A DNA stretch of 64,000 bases, taken from assembly GCF_002775205.1 (NCBI RefSeq), contig NC_036450.1, forward strand, positions 13,163,479-13,227,478, given 5' to 3'. The notes under the pieces are model-generated. The model saw only the letters and a program-made list of their open reading frames with translations. It was not told where the DNA came from and did not search any database. This DNA comes from Xiphophorus maculatus. Its lineage: Eukaryota; Chordata; Actinopteri; Cyprinodontiformes; Poeciliidae. Shown in pieces: positions 20,960 through 32,155 of the stretch. Within the stretch, counting starts at the first letter, position 1. Every line of letters begins with the position of its first letter. Position numbers and translations under genes: made by a program.

Positions 20960-23900
20960 ACTTTTTTATGATCAAGAGCACATATTTGGATTTTGAACAT
21001 TGTTGCTAGCTCTAAAATTAAATTTCACTACCCTGATACATTTTTGGCTCATGAAAAAAGTACCAGTAAAAAAATAATTGTTGAGTAGCAGATTTTCAGC
21101 TTTTGAAATTCAAGGAAAGCTCCGCAAAGCAGCATTTTAGTTGGCAGGATGCAGATAATTTTATTTTCAGGAGTAGAAAAAATGTGGTTGAAATAAAACC
21201 AACAAATGGAAACAATTCCTTAACGATTGCATGAACGATCACAGGGGGATTGAGTTGGATTTTGTCCTTTGATATGCGTTGCATGTCCCTGTGGGGACAA
21301 AACAGGCACTGAAAGTTAAAGCAAAGAAAGGAAGAAGTGAAATGTCAACAAAAAGCTCTATCTATGTGGGCTTCCTCTTGATAATATGGCCAGGCACGTA
21401 CAATAACAAGCAGAGCTCATTCTTTGCTAAACCAAGCGCTTTCACTTGGCTGAGCTTTTATTCTTTCATTATGGCAGCAACATCTAAACTTTCCATCTCA
21501 AGCTGTAGGTTTGTTTTTTCCTCCTTTATTATTTTTAGATTCTCACAGTTTTACACCAAGCGTTTATTGGAAGAACGGTGCCGGACATCTGATTCAGGAG
21601 GAAAGTGAGCAGGTTTTACTCTCATAAGAAACCCCACAACCTTTCAGAGTCTTAAAACTGCAGCAGTTTATATGTTTATTGGCTTCAGCTTTAATTTGTA
21701 TTCATAGAAACACAACAGCCTGGCCTTCTGTCTAATGAGCTTTGGGCTGTAAGAGAGGGCACGGCTTATTTGTTTCTTTACAGGATTGCAGGTTTTATAG
21801 CCTCAACATCCCACTTAATGATTTCCCTCATTTTTGCCTTTTATGATAATGTTATAATGTTTATTTCTCTTTATGTTTTAATGTGATGTAATGCTCATGT
21901 TTTAAAGTTTTTGGTGGTTTTTCTTGTGAACAAAGGTTAATCAAATTGTGTTCACATCAGCTCTTGTTTTAAGACGACAGCAGTGAGCTTTAGACATCAC
22001 CTCCAGGCTTCGGGTCCAACTAGTCAGGATTTCTATTAAATAAAAACTCAGAAACAGTTATCTGCTGCAGGTAATCTGAGAAATTCTGGACTCAACTCAG
22101 CTGATTTTAATATATTTATGTTTTCATACTGAAGTAGTCATGGTTGGAGAGTTAAAATGCATGTCTCAGCATTCCTCTCCAGAAAAGAGAATTTAAAAAA
22201 AGGTTTATCACTCTACTTCCACAATTATGATTCAGTTTTTATGCAGCAGTTTGGATCATAACTAAAACTAGAACATTTGCATTTCTTGCAAAAATGCAGT
22301 TTGAATTCGGTAAGATGAATCTTTTTTTCTGACGTGGCATAATTATTTAAAGTCAAGTGCAAAAAACAACTTACTTGAATGCAGGAGCATCAGGAAGAAA
22401 ATGCAAAACGGTGAAAATATTCTTACAAAGCAAATTTCAGGTTAAAATTTGTGACAAGAGTGTAAAATTGGATGCTTACAATGCCAAATTGTGATTGGGT
22501 CATATGCTGAAGAATCTAAAGATGAACTAGCACTTTGTCGCAGACATTGTTGTTTCTAAAGTGCTTCATAAATCAGTAATAGTCGTAGAAGTAATGAGAT
22601 GTAGTGGAAGAGAGCAAAACTCAAGTCCACGATGGAGCAGAAGGGAAGACTAAAGGAGGAGAAAGGGAGGATGTGATGTGATATGAAGATCTACTCTAAG
22701 ATATTAAAATGTGAGATACAATAGCATCTATAGAATAATAAAGAGGAAGAGGAACACCTTTAACCTATTAAATCACACTTGGCATAATTTATCCAGTTGG
22801 GAGTAGATGTAAAAAAGATCCGGGGGATCCCCAGCTGGAACCAAACCAGCGGTTCGCTATCATTTCCTGCTACAATTTATAACCCAGAGTCCAAACATCT
22901 GACGGATCTGAGATCATTAGGACTGCAGCTACCGTCAACCTGAGAAGGACCAAGAAAGGACGCACAAACTTCCTGCCCACTGTCCACAAAGAAAGCATCT
23001 GTCTGACCTTTGACACCTTCCACTCCACTTCCTGTCCCACACGTGCAGCCTATGCTACTTCAATCTTTTCACTGCAGCTTCTGCCCCCCAAACACGTGGA
23101 AGGTCACAAACAGGAATGCCTGCAAGATTTGAGCTCTTAGTTATTCTGAGTAAATGTCTGTCAGGATTTAAGAAAGTGTTTTCCTGTCTGAAAAACATGG
23201 AAGATCTTTCAACTGATAAGGATCGCAGTTTGAGCTGGTTGGCATTTTCTGCTCTTTTCAAGATAACCTCTAAGTCATACGACAGAGTTTATTTTTTCCC
23301 CTAAATTGTTAGTTATCCCACTTTCATGCTCTAGTTTTATTTTCTCTAAAATTTCAACGGCTTCCATTCCCCTTTGTAGCCATGTTACCTTAATTGCTCA
23401 GAAGAAAATCCCATAAGATTTACTCACGGTGGGTTTTTAGTTTCAAAACCCCCTGACCTTTGGCCCCTCTAATCGGGCTGGGGGCAGGATGGGGGTGGCA
23501 GGTGGGGATAAAGCTGCAGACCTTCAGTCCTTGTTACCGAAAAGCTTTAGAGAAGCTTTACTGCTCGCGATACTAGCCTATAATCTCCCAGACGCTTCAC
23601 ACATATGGCATCGTGAGATCATCCACCTTGATGTGCTCGCCACATCCCCAAAAACAGCTACAGAGAATAAACAGAACTCACATGCCAGGTATACTCTTAC
23701 TTACAGTTTATTTGTGTATGCCGTGATAATTACGGACCAACATTAATAGATACTTTTTAAAATCTGGTGGCAACAGACATTATGTGTAACTCAAGAAGAG
23801 GAGATTTTTTTTCTTCCTTAAATAGAGTTCTCTGTGTTTTCTTCACCTGGAAAGAAGAGAATAATCAAACAAGGTAGTTTTATTTATAGTGACCAAAACG

Positions 23901-24055
23901 CTGATATTATAAGTAGACTGTTTGAATTAGGTCTTCATGCTTCTGGTATACAAACATGATGCAAAGATAGTGAAGGCTTCAATGTGGGTTTTTATATAGC
24001 CTTCAAGAAGTTGAAAAATGACAAAGTTTAAAATATAATTAATGGGACCACAAAG
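20960..24055. other. Intergenic stretch
   Basis: No gene or repeat family was recognised. Open frames of 60-110 codons occur on both strands without motifs. Confidence 0.4.
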
Positions 24056-24059
24056 AGGT

Positions 24060-24480
24060 CGACTGTATATATGGCTCTGGAAAAAATGAAGAGCCCACTG
24101 CACTGAACCCCATTGAAAAGCTCCTGGTTATTCCACCAAATACTGATTTCTGAACCTGAGTTAAAACATTAGTATTGTTGTTTCTAAATGAATATGAACT
24201 TGTTTTATTTGTGTCATTAAGATAGCACTGCATCTTTTTGTTATTTTGGCCAATTCTCGTTTTCTGCAAATAAATACTACATTTTTGTTTGGAATTTCAG
24301 AGACATGTTGTCTCTGAAACAACATTTCAGAGACATGTTGTCTCTGAAACAACATTTCAGAGACATGTTGTCTCTATGAATAAAAGAACAATGTTCATTT
24401 TACTCAAACTTATGCCTATAAAGACTAAAATCAGAGAAACTGACAATTTTGCAGTGGTCTCTCAAAAAAAGTGATCAACA
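24060..24480 (+). mobile_element. Tc1-like element remnant (3' part)
   Basis: It begins 'atggctctggaaaaaatgaa', holds 'ggttattccaccaaatactg' and 'gaatatgaacttgtttt', and ends 'gtggtctctcaaaaaaagtg'. These are features of a widespread fish Tc1-like family whose ends read 'ctctggaaaaaattaagagaccact'. Most of the transposase coding region is deleted. The internal 30-bp repeat at 24294-24376 lies in its 3' non-coding part. Confidence 0.7.
24294..24376. repeat. 30-bp palindromic tandem repeat, 2.8 copies
   Basis: Units start at 24294, 24324 and 24354. Each holds the inverted repeat TTTCAGAGACA / TGTCTCTGAAA around two bases. The first two units are identical and the third is cut off by a small change after TGTCTCT. 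Confidence 0.93.
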
Positions 24481-24529
24481 GGAAATGAAGCAAAAAAAAA
24501 AAAATACACAACTTATCACAACTGATTTT

Positions 24530-24730
24530 GCCAGTTCATATAGACTCAACAGCCCTGACCTCAATCCTATAGAGAAATTGTGGGTCAGTCTATAAAGAAG
24601 AGTGAGGCGACCTGCAAACTTGACACCAGTTCTGTCAGGAGGACTTGACCAAACAAACTATTGTGAGAAATTTGTGGAAGGAAACCCAAAAAATTTGACC
24701 CAGTTTAAAAGACAATTATTCCTGATACTG
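24530..24730 (+). pseudogene. Tc1-like transposase C-terminal fragment
   Basis: The plus strand reads 'gccctgacctcaatcctata', corresponding to the ALDLNPIE-type motif followed by KLWVSL. The downstream GGLDQTNY-type text is also family-like. Frameshifts and stops break it. Confidence 0.65.
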
Positions 24731-24789
24731 AGCAAATACATGTAAACTTTTCAAATAAAAACATGTTCTCTGACATTTAGCAAATAGAA

Positions 24790-27440
24790 ATAATTTTGCT
24801 GATTCTAACTCACTAAAACAAGTAATAACAGTGAGAAAAATATGCGCATGTGTCCTTTCCTGTAGTGTAAACTTGTGAATTATTGCACCTTTTTATTCGT
24901 TTTCCAATAACAGATTTGTTTTCCATTTATTTTGCATAAAAAATATTTTACAATGTTTTAAAAACTGGTATTTTTAGATTAGTTTGTATGCTTTTGGGTG
25001 CCACTGTGTCTGGTTTTGAACTTTACTAAAGTTAACTTTTACCCCCCAGTGAAGTATTTCTGCGTTTGCTGACTTCAAAAATGTATTCATAATCTAGATC
25101 TCTATATCTGGACATTGCGGATCATATTTTGCTGCATCAACAAATCTAGCAGCAACACGTTGCCTCAAACATGACTCCCAGTTTGGGTGTTTATGTGTTA
25201 TTAATATAACACATATAAAATGTCACATGCGTTTCTCCAGTAAATGTACTGAATACATATAAAGATGACAATTTAATATTGATTTCCTCAACTTTGGTTA
25301 GCAATGTGTTGCTTAAATAAGCAAAATATTTTCTAAACAAGACTCCAAAATGACTACATACACAATAACCTGTGTACGCAAGTTTGGTGACCCAGAAATA
25401 ATAAAAAAAATGTTTTCAATTTGAACTTTTGGAACTAATATTGGAGAAAGCAACAGCTCCCTTATTTCCTACGAGAAAAGCAACTCCACAGCTCCACTCA
25501 GTTTGTTTCTGAATGTGGTTTTGGGGGTATGTCTGGGTCACGTCTCCACCCCCATCTCTACAGATTAGCCATAAAGACAGTCTCCCATTCAACCCCCCTC
25601 CCAGGGTTTTGGGTCTAGCCAGAGACATTGAGCACTGCAAAAGTTGAAAATAAACAGGTGGGGGTCGAGAATGGGCTGTGATTAAGGGCGTGGTAGAGAC
25701 AAGACAGGTTAAGACAGTTTGTATTGTTTGCACATAAGCAAAATGCAAAGAAGTGACGATGAAGATGATGAGAGGAGACGAACAAGGATGCCATAATGAC
25801 AAGCATCCTTTAGCAACATGTGTGTAAAATTCTTTATGGGATTTTTTTTTTTTAAAAAGGCAACAATGAAGTTTTGAAGGAGGAATTTCACAGAAGGAAG
25901 CATGGAAGATATTTATGATCACTTCCGGTTGTTGGGTGCATCAACATAAAAGCTTTTTAATATTGTTCAACTAGCATGTCACCAAATGTCTTGAGAGAAG
26001 CTCTATGAAAACACTGGGAGAAACCTTCAAGCATTTAAATGACAGTAAATCCAGATAAACTCAGCGGTGCTGGAATGTCGCTGATGGGAGGGAAACTTAA
26101 AATGTTGGCTGTAGCCTTGCTGGACCACAGCTGAGGTTTGTTGGTGGACGGGGCACAATAAGAAGGCCTGTATGTACGCAGAGGACTCCATTCAGGGACC
26201 AAAGGCTGATGGCTGCGTGACGAGCTTCAGACAGTGCTGTGGGAATTTAGCCTATTTGAGATGCAAATGCCTCAAAGAGCTGAAAGAGAGGGAGGAACAG
26301 GTGTCCGAGGAAGTGTGCTGCAGCACGGGTGAGGGAGGGAGGGCGCTGAATGATAACACAGAAGCCATTCAACTGCTGGCTCCTGTCTTTGCTTGACTTT
26401 TACCCCTTGTCTTAATATCTTTTTTTTTTAATTTAGTGATGCATGAAAAAGAGATGGATGTGTGGTGAGCTGTCATAACAGCTGAATCCCAGTCAGTGGA
26501 GAAAAGATGAGTTGTAAATTGTAAAAAAAAAAAAAAACATGATGTTTTCACAATGGAAAATCTCTTTAATGGGACAATACATAAGATTAAGGGCGACCTA
26601 TGTGAAAAGCTGCAGAATGTGAGAATACGTCTTATTCCAGGTTGTTGGACAAACTAAAAAATGCAATCAGTGTTTTATCTGTCTGTTAGTGGCCAAAATG
26701 TACAAATGGAGTAAGACACCAGCCAGCCTTTAAATATATAAATAGCAAAATTCTTGAAAAGCATCCATCATCTTTAAATGCATAATCAAACAAGTTTCAA
26801 ATAATAATGCTTCAATACTGTTTTTCTAAGGCCAATTCACCCAGAACTACAACTTCAGCACATTAAAAATCAGAATGTGCTCTTTGCAGGTTCTTGAAGT
26901 TGGTAAATTATACATTCTCCAGTAGGTAAGCTGGAGCATGAGAGTTTTGAAAATGCATAAAATGTATGTGCTGATAATGTGATAGCAGGTTATCTAAGTT
27001 TGGTATATGCCAGACTCCCTGTTAATTAGAGAAGCGCACACATCTCCAAATTGCAAACACAGGAAATAGGCAAAAACAAAAGACAATATTGAAGTCAGCA
27101 TCATATATTCAATTAAACCTAAGTCTTATGTCTGTGGTGGAACTAAAAAAAATCAATGTAAAAAGAAGCTGATTGGATAAAATATTATTTGAAAATTCTT
27201 AACATTTTTCATTAAGAGAATAAACTCTGCATATAAACTTTTTTTTTTTTACCATTCTACTATTTTCTCTTCCCATACAAATCAAAACCTGGCACAATCA
27301 AATTACATATTTATTTAGACATTTTAGCCCTGTGTACTTTATAGACCCCATATGTTAAAAAAAAGAATGCCAAGTAGAGAAATTATACTTTTTATGTAAT
27401 GCTGCTGGCATTTAGACCTCTTTAAAAATTCCTTAATAAA
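24790..27440. other. Intergenic stretch
   Basis: No gene was recognised. Frames at 25416-25922 (minus) and 26172-26396 (plus) have no domain or splice support. Confidence 0.4.
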
Positions 27441-27792
27441 GAACCATATGGGCTAACCGAAGCTAGCTTGTTAGCAGCTAACCCGTTAGCAGCGGCTGTG
27501 AAGCTGTACTGGGACTGAAGCGACAAAACAACTTCTGAGAATACGCCAACTCTCCTTATCAAGACGTCGAAACTCTACTTTATCCTGCTTGGCTGAATGA
27601 AAGGTATTCATAAACAGCGATCCGAAGCTTGCCTGTAAGCGGTGGGAGCTAACTGTAAGCTAATCTGGAAGCCGGTAGGCAGTGGAAATCTGGAAGGTAA
27701 CTCGTAAGCAGTGGAGAGGAATTTTCATTGGAGAATAAATAGTAAAAAAAAATAAATAAATAAAAAAAGAAAAAAAGTGAAATTGAAAGAAA

Positions 27793-28494
27793 ATGGGACC
27801 CAGAAAGACTCCAGCTTCGGAGGATCTGGATGATATCAAGAAATCCTTGGATTTTCTCTCGGAGGAAGTGACAGCTATACGGCTGCACCAAAACAACATT
27901 TTGGACTTAGTGAAAGAAGTGAAGTCGTTGAGACTTGCTAATGAGGAAAAGGATAAACGAATCGCTGCATTGGAGAACCGAGTGGCCGAATTGGAACAGT
28001 ACAGTAAGATAAATGATGTGATCATCACGGGACTCAGAGTTAAGCCCAGTTCGTATGCCAGCGCTGTGGCTGCAACTAGTACTGTTGGTGAACCATCGGT
28101 AGAAGGGCTTGACTCCACAGAGAAACAGGTGACTTCTTTCCTCCGGACCAAGGGGATAGAGGTGGACTGCGACACTGTGGAAGCATGCCACCCGCTTCCG
28201 AGAAGAGGAAAAGATGATAAACCCGCCATTATCATGAGATTCACAAAGAGGAAATACAAGTTTGCCCTGTTAAAACAAGGCAGATTGCTGAAAGGATCTG
28301 ATGTATTTATTAATGAGCACCTGACCAAGAAGAATGCTGATATCGCCAGAAAGGCTCGGTTTCTGAGAAAACAAGGAAAGATTCAAGCAACATGGACAAC
28401 AAATTGTAAGGTTTTCGTTAAACTTAATGGAACTCCAGAGGAGGCAAAGGTTCTGGTTGTTCGAGACATCGCTGACCTGGATAAGTACAATTGA
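27793..28494 (+). CDS. LINE ORF1 protein (coiled-coil RNA-binding type)
   Basis: This 233-residue protein begins at a true ATG. Residues about 10-75 form a heptad-rich coiled coil full of Leu, Lys and Glu, followed by the LEQYSKINDVIITGL junction that marks ORF1 proteins of this type. The C-terminal part (from about 110) is Lys/Arg-rich, with FTKRKYKFALLKQGRLLKG and NEHLTKKNADIARKAR, resembling the nucleic-acid-binding C-terminal domain of L1-like or baculovirus FP25K-like ORF1 proteins. Its likely role is to coat element RNA into RNPs for target-primed reverse transcription. It lies 54 bases upstream of ORF2 and has no frame damage. Confidence 0.85.
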   Translation: MGPRKTPASEDLDDIKKSLDFLSEEVTAIRLHQNNILDLVKEVKSLRLANEEKDKRIAALENRVAELEQYSKINDVIITGLRVKPSSYASAVAATSTVGEPSVEGLDSTEKQVTSFLRTKGIEVDCDTVEACHPLPRRGKDDKPAIIMRFTKRKYKFALLKQGRLLKGSDVFINEHLTKKNADIARKARFLRKQGKIQATWTTNCKVFVKLNGTPEEAKVLVVRDIADLDKYN

Positions 28495-28548
28495 ATGTTT
28501 TATGTTATATCAGGGATCTTAGATGATTGCATATGACACTCAATCACC

Positions 28549-31500
28549 ATGTCTCAGTTGAACAACATGTTGTCCTCATCGGCTATGGATACAACATTAG
28601 CACCTCGAACTAAAGCAGACTACCCTGAACTGAAAACTTTTGACTATACTGAATATAAAAGCCAGGATAAGGAAAAGGACTTGGACCCAGAAAACAACTT
28701 TTTCTATAATAATGGGAATAACTGCTGCTACTACTCGACTCAACAATATAATATTACAGTTAAAACAGACAATAGATTCTCCATAATACATTTCAACAGT
28801 AGAAGTTTATATGCGAACTTTAACCACATCAAGGATTGTTTAAATCAATTTAAACAGCCTTTTAGTGTCATTACTATCTCAGAAACCTGGCTTACTTCGA
28901 ATAAGGGAGCCGATTTTGAATTAGAGGGTTATGAATTTAGTTATATTAATAGAGAAGGAAAGATTGGTGGAGGAGTAGCTGTATATGTGGACAACAATTT
29001 CAGATATAAGTTAATTGAAAACATGACTAATGTGGTTAAAGATCATTTTGAATATTTAACAGTTGAAATATATATGGAAAAAAATAAAAATATAATTGTT
29101 AGCTGTATATATAGGGCTCCTGGTTCTAACATGAACCTCTTCATAGAATGGTTTGAGAAAACATATACAGCTATAAATTCAAAGAACTATTTTATTTGTG
29201 GGGACTTTAATATTGATCTGCTAAATGTCAACAATCACAAATTGACTGAAGAGTTTATTAATACCACATGTAGTTTGAGTCTTTTCCCTCAAATTACGAG
29301 ACCTAGTAGAATCACAGCTAATAGAGCTACATTAATAGATAACATATTTACAAATTTAATAGACAACACCATAAGTGGATTGTTAGTTCATGACATCAGT
29401 GATCATTTACCTGTTTTTGTTGTTTGTGATATCTGCCACAAGAAAGTAATGACTAAAAATAATCCAATTAATAAAAGATTAAGGACGGAAAAAACTATAA
29501 ATGCATTTAAAGAAGATTTATCTAAACAAACTTGGGAGTCAGTACTAAAAGAAAATGACGTGGATGAAGCATATGATAATTTTCTGAATATTTTCAAATT
29601 ATTATATGACAAAAATTGTCCGATTGTAGAGTTTCCTTCTGAAAATAAATATTTTGATCATCCATGGATCACAAAGGGATTGCAAAATGCCTGTAAAAAA
29701 AAGAATAAGCTATACAGAGATTTTATAAGGCATAGATCAACTGTGGCAGAAAATAAATATAAGAAATACAAGAATAAACTGACTGTTGTTTTAAGAAAAG
29801 CAAAACAAGATTACTATAGTAAACAGTTGGACAGAAATAAAAATAATATTAAAGGTATTTGGAATATCTTAAACAAGGTTATTAGAAAAAATATTAAACA
29901 TGTCAGTTATCCACAAAACTCCACAAACAATGAAGATAAACATTTAAATAATATGGAAGAGATAGTTCACAATTTTAACAAATACTTTGTGAGTGTGGGC
30001 CCAAAGTTGGCTGAGGAAATACCGCAGCCCACAGGACATGAAATATCAAATGATGCATTAGTGAGAAACCCAGATTCCATGTTTATTACAGCAGTGGAGG
30101 AAAACGAAATTATAGATATAGTAAATAAATGTGAAAATAAAAGGTCAACTGATTATGATGGCATCGACATGATAATAATTAAGAAGGTGATTGTGGAAAT
30201 TATTAAACCGCTAACATATATCTGTAATCTGTCATTTCAAACAGGAATATTTCCAAAAAAAATGAAAATTGCAAAAGTAATCCCACTATATAAATCGGGG
30301 AATAGACATGATTTCACAAATTATAGGCCTGTTTCATTACTTCCACAATTTTCAAAAATTGTGGAAAAAACATTTGTTGTCAGACTAGAAAGTTTTCTTA
30401 GTAAACATCATCTACTGACTGAAAGTCAGTATGGATTTAGGTCACAAAGATCCACAGCAATGGCAGTTATGCATTTAATGGAAGAGGTGACCAGTGCTTT
30501 AGATAAAAAGAAACATGCTGTTGGGGTATTTATTGATTTGAAAAAAGCATTTGACACAATTGATCATGATATACTACTCAGAAAACTTGAGTGTTATGGT
30601 CTAAGAGGAGTAGTGTTGCACTGGATGAAAAATTATCTCAGCAATAGGCAACAATTTGTGCAGTTGGGTAATTTCCAATCCTCATGCTTGGATATTGTTT
30701 GTGGTGTCCCTCAGGGCTCGGTGTTGGGGCCAAAATTGTTTATTTTGTATATAAATGACATATGTAAGGTATCTAAGAGATTTAACTTTGTATTATTTGC
30801 TGATGACTCAACCATCTTTGGCACGGGTGAAGATGTAAGAAAGATGTTGTTTGAAATGAATCAAGACTTATGTAAACTGAAGGAGTGGTTTAATATTAAC
30901 AAATTGTCACTAAATTTAGATAAAACAAAGTTTATGTTGTTCGGTAAGTGTAAAGAGAAGAGTGATTTAATAATACAAATTGATAATATGATTGTGGAGA
31001 GAGTGACTGAAATTAGGTTTTTGGGAGTACTGATTCAAAACAAGATCTGTTGGAAACCTCATATAAGATATGTCCAATCTAAATTGGTAAGAAGTATTGC
31101 AGTCCTTGCTAATGCTAGAAAATATTTAAACTCCTCTGCCCTATACATTCTGTACTGCTCACTTATTTTACCTTACCTAAGTTACTGTGTGGAAATTTGG
31201 GGCAACACTTACAGAACGTTACTACAACCATTATGTACATTACAAAAAAGAGCCATTCGTTTAGTTCATAAGGTTGATTTTTATTGTCATACCCACAATC
31301 TATTTATAGATTCTTATTTATTGAAATTCACTGATTTAGTAGAGTGTCAAACTGCACAGATTATGTTTAAAGTCAGAAATAAAATATTGCCAGAAAAGAT
31401 TCAACAATTATTTTCCGATAGAGTGGGGGGATATGACTATAGAGAAAACCTTAACTTCAGAACCTTGAAGGCTCGTACAACAATGAAAACATTGTGCATT

Positions 31501-31629
31501 TCGGGGGTTGGTGTGAGGATCTGGAATAAACTCTCTAAAGAGCTGAAGCAAAGTCCAAGTATGAGACATTTTAAAAAAGGTCTCAAGGCAGCTATTATTC
31601 AAAGTTATAAGGAAGAACAAGGGGGATAA
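28549..31629 (+). CDS. LINE ORF2: endonuclease and reverse transcriptase
   Basis: This 1026-residue open frame starts at an ATG. The N-terminal part (about 75-290) is an AP-type endonuclease: FNSRSL, the ISETWL block with the catalytic Glu, CGDFNID with D219 and a final SDH at 284-286. The central part (about 560-830) is the reverse transcriptase: NYRPVSLLP, QYGFR, the FIDLKKAFDTIDH motif, GVPQGSVLGP, and FADD at 750-753 holding the catalytic Asp pair. A C-terminal thumb-like region with a long basic tail follows. All key motifs seem present and no stop or frameshift interrupts it, so the protein may be active. The exact clade (L2, Crack, Daphne or similar) was not determined. Confidence 0.92.
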   Translation: MSQLNNMLSSSAMDTTLAPRTKADYPELKTFDYTEYKSQDKEKDLDPENNFFYNNGNNCCYYSTQQYNITVKTDNRFSIIHFNSRSLYANFNHIKDCLNQFKQPFSVITISETWLTSNKGADFELEGYEFSYINREGKIGGGVAVYVDNNFRYKLIENMTNVVKDHFEYLTVEIYMEKNKNIIVSCIYRAPGSNMNLFIEWFEKTYTAINSKNYFICGDFNIDLLNVNNHKLTEEFINTTCSLSLFPQITRPSRITANRATLIDNIFTNLIDNTISGLLVHDISDHLPVFVVCDICHKKVMTKNNPINKRLRTEKTINAFKEDLSKQTWESVLKENDVDEAYDNFLNIFKLLYDKNCPIVEFPSENKYFDHPWITKGLQNACKKKNKLYRDFIRHRSTVAENKYKKYKNKLTVVLRKAKQDYYSKQLDRNKNNIKGIWNILNKVIRKNIKHVSYPQNSTNNEDKHLNNMEEIVHNFNKYFVSVGPKLAEEIPQPTGHEISNDALVRNPDSMFITAVEENEIIDIVNKCENKRSTDYDGIDMIIIKKVIVEIIKPLTYICNLSFQTGIFPKKMKIAKVIPLYKSGNRHDFTNYRPVSLLPQFSKIVEKTFVVRLESFLSKHHLLTESQYGFRSQRSTAMAVMHLMEEVTSALDKKKHAVGVFIDLKKAFDTIDHDILLRKLECYGLRGVVLHWMKNYLSNRQQFVQLGNFQSSCLDIVCGVPQGSVLGPKLFILYINDICKVSKRFNFVLFADDSTIFGTGEDVRKMLFEMNQDLCKLKEWFNINKLSLNLDKTKFMLFGKCKEKSDLIIQIDNMIVERVTEIRFLGVLIQNKICWKPHIRYVQSKLVRSIAVLANARKYLNSSALYILYCSLILPYLSYCVEIWGNTYRTLLQPLCTLQKRAIRLVHKVDFYCHTHNLFIDSYLLKFTDLVECQTAQIMFKVRNKILPEKIQQLFSDRVGGYDYRENLNFRTLKARTTMKTLCISGVGVRIWNKLSKELKQSPSMRHFKKGLKAAIIQSYKEEQGG

Positions 31630-32103
31630 TCCTGGTTGGGAACCAAAACTTTAGGTAGGATGTCATCAAGTAGGTGGCATGTCGGCGCAGGTGTGGGCAA
31701 ATATATAAAGGTATGAAAATAACAGTGTATTTTGTCTATAAGCAGATGGGTGTGTATATGGGTGTATGTACGTATATATGTTTGTATATGTAAATATATA
31801 TATATGCATGTGTACAGATGTGTATGTGTGTGTATGCACTATTTTCATCTAGCTGAGGAAATCTTATTATACTTATTATTTCCTTTGTCAGAAAGGATAT
31901 CGGACATTGAAAATACTGTGATAAATTACAGCTGGAAAAGGGGTATGATTACATAAGTTATACTTCAGCATACTCCTTTTCAGACTCATAATCACCGATG
32001 TGATGTGTTTTTTTTTTATTGTTTTTGTTTTTGTTGTTTTTTTGGTTTGTTTCTTTTTTAAAAGAAATATATTCTGTACTTTGTGTCGTTTACACTGTCG
32101 GTG

Positions 32104-32117
32104 AAAGGTTTGTCTGA

Positions 32118-32148
<31 letters not shown>

Positions 32149-32154
32149 CTAAAC
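32104..32154 (+). repeat. LINE 3' microsatellite tail (AACTA)n
   Basis: After 'gtctgaaataaactaaact' about six AACTA units run to 32154, where unique DNA resumes. It acts as the template-jump tail of the LINE RNA. Confidence 0.85.
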
Positions 32155-32155
32155 A

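Larger units (their letters stand above)
27445..32154 (+). mobile_element. Apparently full-length LINE, CR1/L2-Jockey group
   Basis: The element has a GC-richer 5' leader (from about 27445), ORF1, a 54-base gap, ORF2, a 3'UTR with TG/TA-rich text and a tail of about six AACTA units ending at 32154. An AATAAA overlaps the first tail unit. Both frames are intact, implying a recent insertion. A short microsatellite tail rather than poly(A) fits the CR1/L2/Jockey side of the LINEs. The exact 5' boundary and any target-site duplication could not be settled by eye. Confidence 0.88.

Noticed and set aside
24294-24376. CRISPR-like array
   Set aside because: The units are head-to-tail without unique spacers, and this is a vertebrate genome.
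24289-24474. Repeat protein EFQRHVVSETT
   Set aside because: Translation of the palindromic DNA repeat inside a dead Tc1-like tail.
25416-25922. 168-codon minus-strand frame
   Set aside because: No recognisable domain, no splice or promoter signals.
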